DNA of 64,000 bases from BOG-908 sp963692875 (GTDB taxonomy: Bacteria > Pseudomonadota > Alphaproteobacteria > Acetobacterales > Acetobacteraceae), in assembly GCA_965198755.1 (NCBI GenBank), contig OZ240673.1:2294001-2358000 (forward strand), given 5' to 3'. Positions 17,411 through 25,239 of the stretch are shown piece by piece; positions within the stretch are counted from its first letter, which is position 1; each line of letters begins with the position of its first letter. The translations under genes and the position numbers were made by a program. Under the pieces are notes generated by a model, which saw nothing but the letters and a program-made list of their open reading frames with translations, was not told the origin of the DNA and made no database searches.

Positions 17411-18427
17411 TCACATCCCCCCCCACAGCGCCGCCGTATCCGACATCCGCGACGAGAACCCCCACTCGTTATCGTACCACCCCGCCACCCGAACCATCTT
17501 GCCGCCATCAACCGACGCCGTCTGCGTCGCATCGAACGTGCACGACGCCGCCACTCCGTTGAAGTCGCTGCTCACCAGCTTCTCCGTATTGTACTCCAGC
17601 ACCCCCGCCATCGCCCCCGAAGCCGCCGCCCGGAACAGCTCGTTCACCTCGGCCACACCAGCCGGCCTGGCCAGGTTCACGTCCAGGGAAACCAGCGACA
17701 CGTTCGGCGTCGGCACCCGGATCGAGGTCCCGTCCAGCCTGCCCGCCAACTCCGGCAACACCAGCCCCAGCGCCTTGGCCGCCCCCGTGCTCGTCGGGAT
17801 CATCGACATCGCCGCCGCCCGCGCCCGGTGCAGGTCGCGGTGCAGCGTGTCCACCGTCTTCTGGTCCCCGGTGTAGCTATGGATGGTCACCATGTAGCCG
17901 CGCTCGATGCCGTACGCCTCGTGCAGCACCTTGGCCATCGGCGCCAGGCAGTTCGTCGTACAGCTCGCGTTGCTGACCACCGTCATCTCCCCGGTCAGCA
18001 TCGCCTCGTTCACCCCGAACACGATCGTGGCATCCACCCCGTCCGCCGGCGCCGAAACCAGCACCCGCCTCGCCCCCGCCGCCAGCAGCGCCGAGGCCGC
18101 CTCCTTGCTGGTGAACAGCCCGGTGCACTCCATCGCCACGTCCACGCCCCCGTAAGGCACGCGCGACGGATCCCGCTCGGCCGAAACCCGGATCGGCCCC
18201 CACACCCGTCCGCCATGCCGGATGGTGATGCTGTCGCCGTCCACCACAACCTCGCCCGGAAACCGCCCGTGCACGCTGTCGTAGCGGAACAGATGCGCGT
18301 TGGCCTCCACGCTGCCCAGGTCGTTAATCGCCACCGGCTCCACGTCGGTGCGGCCGCTCTGCACCATAGCGCGCAACACCAGGCGACCGATCCGGCCGAA
18401 CCCGTTGATCGCGACCTTGACTGCCAT
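17411..18427 (-). CDS. gap: Glyceraldehyde-3-phosphate dehydrogenase, type I
   Basis: Oxidises and phosphorylates glyceraldehyde 3-phosphate with NAD(P)+. From MAVKVAINGFGRIGRLVLR at 18427 the product has 338 residues. The NAD-binding Rossmann motif is at the start, the catalytic Cys is in VVSNASCTTNCLAP and its His partner in MVTIHSYTGDQ. RVPTPNVSLVSLD and WYDNEWGFSSRM complete the signature. GGAGACGGAGAGGAC lies directly upstream. Followed on the same strand by the hypothetical gene at 16607, pgk and tpiA. Confidence 0.97.
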   Translation of the reverse strand: MAVKVAINGFGRIGRLVLRAMVQSGRTDVEPVAINDLGSVEANAHLFRYDSVHGRFPGEVVVDGDSITIRHGGRVWGPIRVSAERDPSRVPYGGVDVAMECTGLFTSKEAASALLAAGARRVLVSAPADGVDATIVFGVNEAMLTGEMTVVSNASCTTNCLAPMAKVLHEAYGIERGYMVTIHSYTGDQKTVDTLHRDLHRARAAAMSMIPTSTGAAKALGLVLPELAGRLDGTSIRVPTPNVSLVSLDVNLARPAGVAEVNELFRAAASGAMAGVLEYNTEKLVSSDFNGVAASCTFDATQTASVDGGKMVRVAGWYDNEWGFSSRMSDTAALWGGM

Positions 18428-18713
18428 GTCCTCTCCGTCTCCCACGCTTCTCGTTGCGGGTGCGCCCAGACCGCAGCGCCACCCCTTTCGTCATATAGGT
18501 ATCTGTAGAAACCCGCGCCGGCTGTCCATAGCCACATCCGGCTGTACTGCGCCGCCCCGCCGGACAAGATCCTGCGCCAAAACAATGAAGTAGAGATTTT
18601 CACACGCGCCTGTCAGCCAGCACGGTTGCAGAACGTCCGCCTGAAAGGGCGCAGGCGCGAATCTAGCGGGCCTGACCTTCGTCTCGGCTGTGGCGGGCCT
18701 CGCGTCAGCAAAG
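18428..18713. other. Leader region of gap, no gene seen
   Basis: About 290 bp upstream of gap. The stretch is free of convincing coding sequence and probably holds the gap promoter, but I could not single out -35/-10 boxes. Confidence 0.4.
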
Positions 18714-18832
18714 ACAAGGCAAGGCAAGCAGTTCTTTTTTGAAAAAAAGAACCAAAAAACTTTTGCTTCCGCTGTCGCGCGCTCGCCGGAAAGGACCGCC
18801 ACAGCCGCAATTAAAGCTTTCTGCTTCTTGCC
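18714..18832. repeat. Palindromic element, right arm shortened
   Basis: Full GTTC-type left arm, the middle CCGCTGTCGCGCGCTCGCC, and a reduced right arm (AAAGCTTTCTGCTTCTTGCC). Another single arm fragment lies at 18930-18965 (TTTTCTTCGGAAAAGAAGGCC). The space from there to 19048 holds no gene that I can support. Confidence 0.8.
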
Positions 18833-19048
18833 GGTCTACTTCGGTTCCTGATGATCGCCGGTGTTGGGAACGCGGCGGTGACCTCGCTCAGCGTCCGGGA
18901 CCCTGTTTCGTAAAAGTTTGACCCGCTGCATCGTCTGGTTTTCTTCGGAAAAGAAGGCCTTCCTTCGCTCCCCGGCGCCGGCCGTCAATCTCTGGCAATT
19001 CGCCGACTGGCGCCGCCCCTCCGTCCCCGGCAACCCAGCCCAACGCCC

Positions 19049-21169
19049 CTAGACAGCCGGCGGCCGCCCAAGCCAGCGCAGCACCGCGTCGCGCACGAAG
19101 CGCACCTGCGCCTCCACCCCTGCCCCCTCGGGTGCCACGAACAGCCCCGCCTCCCCCAGCCAGCGCTCCCAGCCGAGCGCCCCGCCCCACTCCAGCCCGA
19201 TCCGCGGCGCCGTGCCCAGCACCGCCTCGCGCCAGCCCTCCTCCTGCAGCGCGAACAGCTCCCAGCACACCAGCGAGACCACCGCCGCCTCCACGCCGCA
19301 GTGTGCCAGGCCCGCCCGCACGCCGAGTGCGATGTGCAACTCCCGCCCGCTGGCCACCAGCGTCGCCCCCCGCACCCCGCGCGCCTCGGCCACCACGTAG
19401 CCGCCGCGGGCGGAGCGGGTGCGCGACGGCTGCTCGGCCAAGACCGGCGCCGCCGCGTCGGAGACCAGCATCACGCTCGGCCCGGCCGCCCGGCCCACCG
19501 CCAGCTCCAGGCACTCCAGCGTCTCGGTCCTGTCGGCCGGGCGGAACACCAGCAGGTTGCGCATCGCCGCAAGCCCCGCCCGCGGCACCGCCCCCGCGCC
19601 TGCCCCGGTCCCTGCCCATACCCCTAGCCCTGGCCCTGGCCCTAACCCTGCCTCTGCCCCTGGCCCTAACCGTGCTCCTGCCCCGGGCCCAAACCCTGGC
19701 CCTGTCCCGGTCCCAAACTCTGGCCCTACCCCTGTCCCTGTCCCTGTCCCTGTCCCCGCCCCGTCCGGTTCGATCAGCACCTGGATCAACCGCGCCTGCG
19801 CCATCGCCGCCGCGCGCAACCCCGGCACCACCTGGTCGTGGCCGGCGGCAGGCTGCGCGGCCACCGCCAGCAGCCCGCCATGCAGCGCCACACCAAGCTG
19901 TGCACCGCCCATGCCCAACGCCAGCCGCCCCGCAGCGCGACCCAGCGCCGCCGGCGGCTCGGTCTGCCCCGCGAGTGCCGGCAGCGCCGGATCGCCCGGC
20001 AGCACGGCCAGATCCGGCAGCACCGCGGCCAGCCCTGCCAGCGCCCCCTTCAGCGCCGCCAGCGTGGACACCGCCCCACAGGCCGGCAGCCTGCCGCCCG
20101 CCTCCAGCAGCGCCGCCTGCCAGCCCGGCGCCGGCCGCCCGGACACTGCCGTGGTGAACGCCGCCCGGCTGCCATGCCGCGCCAGCCGCTTCAACCAGCC
20201 GCGGCGCGCCCCCGCCCGCCGGCTCCCCGCCGCCCGCCAAAGCGCATCGGCCGCCGTCTCACCCCCCGGCACCTGCACGCCGCCCTGCACCAGCGCATCC
20301 TCCGCCCTGCCTCCCTGAGCCCGAACGCCCCCCTGCCGCAGCGCACCCTCCGCCGTGCCATCCTGCACCGGCACACCCGCCTGCCACGGCGCACCGGCCG
20401 CCCCACCTCCCTGCGCCGGCACACCCGCCTGCAACGGCGCACCGACCGCCCCAACCCCCTGCGCCGGCACACCCGCCTGCCACAGCGCGTCCTCCGCCGC
20501 GCCGCCACCCTGCGCCGCAACCCCCACCTCCCCAACGCACAGCACCAGCGTCGGCTTGTAGGACCGCAACGCACCCGACAGCGCCGACTCCACCGCCTCT
20601 GCATCCCCCGCCGCCACACGGCGCACCGTCCAGCCACTCGCGGCGATGCCCGCCACCCCCGCCGCCTCCGCCTCCCCGCCCGCCGCCAGCACACCCAGCC
20701 GGCCAAGCCGCCACGCCCCCGCCAGCCACGCCGCCTCCTGCACCGCGCCGGTGGCCAGCCGGTCCGCCGTGCACAGCACCCAAACCCGATGGTCCACCAG
20801 CGACCGTCCGTAACGCGCCGCCAGCATCCGCTCCGCCAACGCCTGGCCCACCCCGGCTTCAAACGCCTGCGCCTGCACCGGAAACTGCCCGGGGCTGCCC
20901 AGCAACCGCTCCAACGCCCGCGCCAGAGAGGCACACGGCGGCTCCGCCAGCACGCGGTCGCGGTCCGCCCACGCCGGATCGGCCGCGTCGAAACGCAGAT
21001 GCCCGCCGACCAGCGCGCCGGCCGCCACACACAATCCGGCTGCCTGGCCCGCCTCCGGGCCGGCCGCCGGGCCACCCACCTCGCCCAGCAGGCTGCGCGC
21101 CAGTGAGGCGTCCAATCGGAATGTTGTGTCGTCCAGGAACCTGCCTCGTGCATGCAAGCGGCCCGGCAT
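19049..21169 (-). CDS. Transketolase-like protein lacking catalytic motifs
   Basis: A 706-residue frame with clear but eroded transketolase homology. Residues 105-165 read GVGQALAERMLAARYG, LVDHRVWVL and EAAWLAGAWRLGRLGVL, matching the TPP-domain region. However, the Mg-TPP motif GDG...N is replaced by TAD (134-136) and Gly. Around 415-430, LALGMGGAQLGVALHGG aligns with VREHAMAAAMNGIALHGG, so the TPP-activating Glu is Ala. From about 523 the C-terminal domain is well kept (MRNLLVFRPADRTETLE, VVSLVCWELFALQEEGW, LGWERWLGEAGLFV). Two low-complexity tracts interrupt it. Its place upstream of gap suggests descent from the tkt of a tkt-gap-pgk operon. Probably inactive as an enzyme, yet the long open frame is kept. 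Confidence 0.75.
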   Translation of the reverse strand: MPGRLHARGRFLDDTTFRLDASLARSLLGEVGGPAAGPEAGQAAGLCVAAGALVGGHLRFDAADPAWADRDRVLAEPPCASLARALERLLGSPGQFPVQAQAFEAGVGQALAERMLAARYGRSLVDHRVWVLCTADRLATGAVQEAAWLAGAWRLGRLGVLAAGGEAEAAGVAGIAASGWTVRRVAAGDAEAVESALSGALRSYKPTLVLCVGEVGVAAQGGGAAEDALWQAGVPAQGVGAVGAPLQAGVPAQGGGAAGAPWQAGVPVQDGTAEGALRQGGVRAQGGRAEDALVQGGVQVPGGETAADALWRAAGSRRAGARRGWLKRLARHGSRAAFTTAVSGRPAPGWQAALLEAGGRLPACGAVSTLAALKGALAGLAAVLPDLAVLPGDPALPALAGQTEPPAALGRAAGRLALGMGGAQLGVALHGGLLAVAAQPAAGHDQVVPGLRAAAMAQARLIQVLIEPDGAGTGTGTGTGVGPEFGTGTGPGFGPGAGARLGPGAEAGLGPGPGLGVWAGTGAGAGAVPRAGLAAMRNLLVFRPADRTETLECLELAVGRAAGPSVMLVSDAAAPVLAEQPSRTRSARGGYVVAEARGVRGATLVASGRELHIALGVRAGLAHCGVEAAVVSLVCWELFALQEEGWREAVLGTAPRIGLEWGGALGWERWLGEAGLFVAPEGAGVEAQVRFVRDAVLRWLGRPPAV
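19600..19765 (-). repeat. CCTGTC/CCTGGC hexamer-like low-complexity tract
   Basis: On the plus strand this is a run of CCTGTC, CCTGGC and CCTAAC-like hexamers; on the coding strand it is G-rich and encodes Gly-Thr and Gly-Pro runs (about residues 468-523 of the transketolase-like protein). It sits where an active transketolase has its HDSIG..EDGPTHQPVE loop. The G-rich strand could form quadruplexes. Confidence 0.85.
20275..20525 (-). repeat. 48-bp tandem repeats inside the transketolase-like gene
   Basis: About five copies of a 48-bp unit encode 16-residue repeats of the type GAPWQAGVPVQDGTAE (about residues 215-298). Copies differ by several substitutions but keep the frame. The tract interrupts the region that links the two transketolase halves. 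Confidence 0.85.
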
Positions 21170-21189
21170 CCTGACCGATCGCAGGGGCC

Positions 21190-21500
21190 GAGAGCCGCAA
21201 GCAACCTGCTTTTCGAAAAAGAAGCAAAAACCGCCCGTCCGCGCCGCCGCTTCCCCTCAACCCGTCCAACGGACTGAAACATCATAGCCGCCTGCCTAAC
21301 AATCCGGCGCGCCCGACAGCATCGGCGTGGCAACACCCGTCAGCCGGAGAAGCCACCACCTTTCAACACGCGGCCGGAAAACACCGCACTCGCCGCAGCC
21401 CGCCAGCTCGAACCCGGATGAAAGCAAGCAAGCGGTTCTTTTTTGAGAAAGAACCAAAACTTGTGCGCCCGGCTGGCCCGTCGGTTGACGCACGTCGTTC
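21190..21500. repeat. Two single-arm remnants of the palindromic element
   Basis: One arm fragment lies at about 21197-21235 (CAAGCAACCTGCTTTTCGAAAAAG). A second at 21421-21465 has AAGCGGTTCTTTTTTGAGAAAG and a long-middle remnant with GTTGACGCACGTCGTTCAGC. The gap between the transketolase-like and HAD genes holds no gene otherwise. Confidence 0.7.
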
Positions 21501-21591
21501 AGCTTCCCCCGAAGGCCTCGCGTCCTCCTACCGCCAAGGTGAACAGCCCCGCCCTCATCCGCCACGTTAGCAGCCCACCAGGAGGCTACCG

Positions 21592-22275
21592 ATGCTCAAG
21601 GCTGTCATCTTCGACGTGGACGGAACGCTGGTCGACTCCGTCGGCATCCACGCCCAGGCATGGGTCGACGCCTTCAAGGAGTTCGGCCACGACGTCGCGT
21701 TCGACGCGGTGCGCGGCCAGATCGGCAAAGGCGGCGACCAGCTGATGCCCGTCTTCCTCAGCGAGACCGAACTCGAACACCACGCAGACCAGCTCTCCAC
21801 CCGCCGCGGCGAGATCCTCAAGCAGACCTACATCTCCCAAATCACCCCGTTCGCCGACGTCCGCGCCCTGTTCGAACGCATCCAGGCGGCCGGCCTGCGC
21901 ATCGTCCTCGCCTCCTCCGCCAAAACCGACGAGATCGACCACTACAAACACATCGCCAACATCGAAGGCCTGACCGAAGCCGAAACCTCCGCCGAAGACG
22001 CCGAAAAAACCAAACCCGAACCCGACATCTTCCAAGCCGCCATGGCCCGGCTCGGCAACGTGGCACCGGACGAGGCCATCGTCATCGGCGACACCCCTTA
22101 CGACGCCGAAGCAGCCGCAAAGGCCGGCCTGCGCACGATCGGCGTGCTCTGCGGCGGCTTCCCGGAAGACAGCCTGCGCAAGGCAGGCTGCATCGCCATC
22201 TACCAGGACCCGACCGACCTGCTGACACAGTACGACCGCTCGCCGCTCGCGCCCGGCTGGTCTCCGACACCGTAA
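21592..22275 (+). CDS. HAD-family hydrolase (phosphoglycolate phosphatase-like)
   Basis: A 227-residue HAD phosphatase. Motif I is FDVDGTLVDS at the N terminus, motif II is in IVLASSAK, motif III supplies Lys in KTKPEPDIF, and motif IV is VIGDTPYDAEAA. A helical cap lies between motifs I and II. AGGAGG precedes the ATG by seven bases. Substrates could be phosphoglycolate or a sugar phosphate; the sequence does not decide. It points away from the glycolytic block. Confidence 0.93.
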   Translation: MLKAVIFDVDGTLVDSVGIHAQAWVDAFKEFGHDVAFDAVRGQIGKGGDQLMPVFLSETELEHHADQLSTRRGEILKQTYISQITPFADVRALFERIQAAGLRIVLASSAKTDEIDHYKHIANIEGLTEAETSAEDAEKTKPEPDIFQAAMARLGNVAPDEAIVIGDTPYDAEAAAKAGLRTIGVLCGGFPEDSLRKAGCIAIYQDPTDLLTQYDRSPLAPGWSPTP

Positions 22276-22328
22276 CGACGGCTGGGCGCTTGCAAGCGGC
22301 TCCAGTGCTCGCGCTTGCAGGCCGGGCA

Positions 22329-22425
22329 GGAAGGAAGGCCTGCTTTTTTGAAAAAAAGCAGCAAAAAACTTTTGTTCCCGCTGTCGCGAAGGGTCTGCAA
22401 CGCGTGCTCAAGGCAACACAGATCG
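22329..22425. repeat. Palindromic element, left arm and middle
   Basis: The CTGC-type arm is complete with the CGCTGTCGCG middle; the right arm is missing. It lies between the HAD gene and the lipoprotein gene. Confidence 0.8.
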
Positions 22426-22485
22426 CCTCGCCGCGCTCCGGCCGGCGTGTTGCCCAACACGGAGAGGTCTGCGACTCTGCCGCCC

Positions 22486-22917
22486 ATGCAAGAAAGCCGC
22501 ATCGCCTGTGTCTGCCTGGCCCTCGCCCTCTGCGGCTGCCACTTGGTCGACGAGCGCGACTTCAACAGCGCGGCCGAACGCCCACCCACCCCCAAGGTGG
22601 TCAGCGCGCTGCCGCCGCCGCCCTCCCTGGTCCGGATCAGCTACACCACGCCGGACCCCGACTACCACGACGCCCTGGCCTCGCTGGTGCAGCGCGCGCT
22701 GGCCCGCAAGGCGGACGTCCTGTTCACCGTGGTGACCCTGGTGCCCCCCGCCGCCGGCACGGACGCCCAGACCGAAGATGCCGAAACCGCCGCCGCCTCA
22801 GGCCGCGAAGTCGCCCAGCAGATCGTCGACGACGGCGCCAGCTCCGGCCAGGTGGAGCAGCTCGTCCGCATCGCGCCCGCGCTGAAGGTCAAGGAAGTGA
22901 CCGTGGACGTGCACTGA
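22486..22917 (+). CDS. Small predicted lipoprotein, unknown function
   Basis: A 143-residue product. MQESRIACVCLALALCGC ends in a lipobox-like LCGC (Cys 18), so the protein is probably lipid-anchored. The rest is soluble: PTPKVVSALPPPPSLVRISY, DYHDALASLVQRALARKADV and a C-terminal helix ending VKEVTVDVH. I do not recognise the family, although its compact alpha/beta pattern is protein-like. An upstream in-frame extension comes from repeat sequence and is not used. Confidence 0.75.
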   Translation: MQESRIACVCLALALCGCHLVDERDFNSAAERPPTPKVVSALPPPPSLVRISYTTPDPDYHDALASLVQRALARKADVLFTVVTLVPPAAGTDAQTEDAETAAASGREVAQQIVDDGASSGQVEQLVRIAPALKVKEVTVDVH

Positions 22918-22922
22918 GGCAC

Positions 22923-23074
22923 AGCAAGCAAGCAGTTCTTTTTTGAAAAAAAGAACCAAAAAACTTTTGCTCTCGTACGACCCGTCGCGTGAAACGTATC
23001 GTTTCAGCGTCCCGCGACAGCCGCGATAAAAGCTTTTTGCTTCTTTTTCTCGAAAAAGAAGGCCTTGCTTGCGT
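22923..23074. repeat. Palindromic element, long-middle two-armed copy
   Basis: GTTC-type left arm, the middle with GTGAAACGTATCGTTTCAGC, and a CTTC-type right arm with CTTCTTTTTCTCGAAAAAGAAG. It lies between two convergent genes, a position where it could terminate both. Confidence 0.9.
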
Positions 23075-23075
23075 C

Positions 23076-23822
23076 CTACCCCTTCCGCGCCCCCGCCACC
23101 GCCGCCGCCAGCGCCGCCTCGTTCACCGCCCCCGGTATGACCGTGTCCCCCACGATCCAGACCGGCGTCCCGTCCACCTTCAACTGCTGCGCCAGGCTCA
23201 TGTTCGCGTCGATCTGCCGGGAAACGCCGGCGCTGTTCATGTCCGCCACCAACCGCCCTGCATCCAGCCCAAGGCTGGCAGCCGTCTCGCGGATCATCGC
23301 CTCGCTCGGCTGGGCGGGGTTACGCATCAGCGCCTGCTGCATCTTCTCGTAGCCGCCCTGCCGCTGCGCCGCCAGTATCGCGCGCGTCTCCAGCACGCTG
23401 GCCGGCCCCAGCACGGGGATGTCCTTGTACACCAGCCGTATCTTCGGGTCGTTGTGCAGCAGCGAGGCGATCGCCGGCAGCATGCGGCGGCAATACGGGC
23501 AGCGCGGGTCGTAGAACTCCACCAGCGTCACGTCGCCGGCCGGGTTGCCCGCCACCGGGTCGCCGGCATTGGCCAGCAGCGCCTGCCGCTTGTCCGCCAC
23601 GCGGGTCTTCTGGTCGGCCGCCTCGCGCGCCTGGTCGTCGGCCTGCAGGGTAACCACCGCGTCGCGCAAAATGCTCGGGTCGGACTTCAGCGCCTCGCGC
23701 AGGATCTGCACGACCTCCTGTCGCTGCTCCGGCGTGAACGGCGCACCGGCAGCCTGCGCCGGCCGCACGGGCAGCAACGACGGCGCAAGCACGGCAAGGG
23801 CAAGCAGGATCACACGGCGCAT
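23076..23822 (-). CDS. DsbA-family thiol:disulfide interchange protein, exported
   Basis: The 248-residue protein has a signal peptide (MRRVILLALAVLAPSLLPV, cleaved near AQA), an N-terminal helical segment and a thioredoxin fold. The active site is FYDPRCPYCRRMLP and the cis-Pro loop is VDGTPVWIVGD. This build fits periplasmic DsbA/DsbG-like or Com1-like oxidoreductases that form or isomerise disulfides. The redox partner is not in the window. It is convergent with the lipoprotein gene across a palindromic element. Confidence 0.92.
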   Translation of the reverse strand: MRRVILLALAVLAPSLLPVRPAQAAGAPFTPEQRQEVVQILREALKSDPSILRDAVVTLQADDQAREAADQKTRVADKRQALLANAGDPVAGNPAGDVTLVEFYDPRCPYCRRMLPAIASLLHNDPKIRLVYKDIPVLGPASVLETRAILAAQRQGGYEKMQQALMRNPAQPSEAMIRETAASLGLDAGRLVADMNSAGVSRQIDANMSLAQQLKVDGTPVWIVGDTVIPGAVNEAALAAAVAGARKG

Positions 23823-23945
23823 GGGCGGACTGCCTCTCGGTGTCTGGGTCGGGGGCGATGTAGCATCCTCGGCGGAGGCTGACGAGGCGATCCAGACACG
23901 CCAGGGGCCGGCCGCGGCAGGCAGGCCGCAGGCAGCCGCACCCGT

Positions 23946-24515
23946 TCAACCTCCGAGCAGCCCACAGACGACCAAGCCGACCCGCTCGGCGCGCGCGCCG
24001 CGCCTGATCCGGCCCGAGCGCTCGAGCTCAACGAGCCCGTGCAAAGCCGCCCAGAACGTCTCGGTCGCGAGCTCGACGTCGCCACGTGCCGGTGCCACGA
24101 CAGCCGCCAGCGCGTCGAAAGCAGCCTTCAGGTCCACCCTGGTGTCCACCTCGGCGAAGCGCAAACCGGTCGGCAGGGTGAACATGGCTTCGTAGAGAGC
24201 CGGATGCCTGCGGGCAAAGGCAAGGTAGGCCAGGGCGACGCTCTTCAGTGCGTCGCCACGGCCGGCCGAGCCCCGCGCCGCCTTGCGCAGCGCTGTCGTG
24301 ATGTCGCGGAAACCCTCGACCGCGACTGCTGCCACGATCGCGTCCCGGTTCTCGAAATGCGCATAGAGGACCGGCTGGCTGTACTCGATCTCCTCGGCCA
24401 GACGGCGGATCGTGACGGCCGCCCATCCTTCGCCTTCCGCAATCAGGCGTGCTGCCGCGACGATGCGGTGTTCGCGGTCAGCCCGCTGGCTGGCCTTCCG
24501 CTCGGCGATGCTCAC
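23946..24515 (-). CDS. TetR-family transcriptional regulator
   Basis: The 189-residue protein has an N-terminal HTH (HRIVAAARLIAEGEGW, VTIRRLAEEIEYSQPVLYAHF) and a helical ligand domain of the TetR_C_13 kind (AYLAFARRHPALYEAMFTLP). It is divergent from the DUF4267 membrane gene at 24617. The 101-bp gap contains inverted and direct repeats suited to an operator, so it most likely controls itself and the neighbour. Confidence 0.92.
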   Translation of the reverse strand: MSIAERKASQRADREHRIVAAARLIAEGEGWAAVTIRRLAEEIEYSQPVLYAHFENRDAIVAAVAVEGFRDITTALRKAARGSAGRGDALKSVALAYLAFARRHPALYEAMFTLPTGLRFAEVDTRVDLKAAFDALAAVVAPARGDVELATETFWAALHGLVELERSGRIRRGARAERVGLVVCGLLGG

Positions 24516-24560
24516 CCTTCGGCCTCCCTGCGCCAGACCACCGGCACGGCCAAACTATAA

Positions 24561-24587
24561 CAACGCTTGTATTTCTAGCAACGCTAG
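24561..24587. promoter_or_regulatory. Candidate TetR operator
   Basis: CTAGC-AAC-GCTAG at 24575-24587 is a perfect inverted repeat. CAACGCT occurs at 24561 and again at 24579 as a direct repeat. It lies between the divergent TetR and DUF4267 genes, about 30 bp upstream of the latter's start. Confidence 0.6.
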
Positions 24588-24616
24588 ATCATGTCGATTT
24601 TTCATAGGAGGTGCTC

Positions 24617-24991
24617 ATGCACTGGCTTGCAATCGGCATGGCTTTGCTGCTGGCGCTCGCAATCATCGCGATCGGCGCCCACTACCTGGTGAACCCGGCG
24701 GCCGCGACGCGCAGCTTCGGCCTGCCGCTCCCCGAAGCCGGCACGAACATCGTCTGGTGGCTTCGTCTCAAAGGGGTGCGCGACATCGTCTCGGGACTGG
24801 CCGTGCTCGCCTTCATGGCGTGCGGCGGGTCTCGGACAGTCGGTCTCATCCTGCTGGTCGAGGCGCTCATCCCCGTCGGCGACATGCTGCTTATTCTAGC
24901 CGCAAAAGGCTCGGCCAGGACGGCTGTGGGCCTGCACGGAGGCACGGCGGTGGTGATGCTCCTGACAGCGATCCCCCTGATGGTAGGGTAG
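24617..24991 (+). CDS. DUF4267-type small membrane protein
   Basis: A 124-residue protein with four predicted TM segments (WLAIGMALLLALAIIAIG, DIVSGLAVLAFMACGG, TVGLILLVEALIPVGD, GGTAVVMLLTAIPLMVG). It has the conserved FGLPLPEAGTN...WLRLKGVRD region of DUF4267 proteins. TAGGAG lies six bases before the ATG at 24617, which is a better start than the GTG at 24611. Function is unknown. Divergence from a TetR regulator suggests it is induced by a small molecule. Confidence 0.85.
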   Translation: MHWLAIGMALLLALAIIAIGAHYLVNPAAATRSFGLPLPEAGTNIVWWLRLKGVRDIVSGLAVLAFMACGGSRTVGLILLVEALIPVGDMLLILAAKGSARTAVGLHGGTAVVMLLTAIPLMVG

Positions 24992-25021
24992 CCCTGACAC
25001 GCCGGCAGCCCAAGGCCGCCA

Positions 25022-25150
25022 GGAAGCAGCGCGCTTTTTCAAAAAGCAGCAAAAAAAACTTTTACCCCTGCAGTCACGGTGTCTTCCGCAGCACGTACTC
25101 AGGGATCAAAAGTTTATTGGTTCTTTTTTTCAAAAAAGAACCGCTTGCCT
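25022..25150. repeat. Palindromic element, two-armed copy
   Basis: The left arm is slightly decayed (GCTTTTTCAAAAAGCAG), the middle reads CTGCAGTCACGG, and the GTTC-type right arm is complete. Confidence 0.85.
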
Positions 25151-25239
25151 CGCGTCCGCCCCGCCAGCCGCCTCGGTTGCTCCGCCACCGGAACGCGTCT
25201 AATGCACCGCGTCCGGAAACAGGCGGAGTGGCGGCGTCA

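Noticed and set aside
19600..19765. Telomere-like hexamers suggesting a linear replicon end
   Set aside because: The tract lies in the middle of a coding frame and is short and irregular. Expansion inside the gene is a simpler reading.
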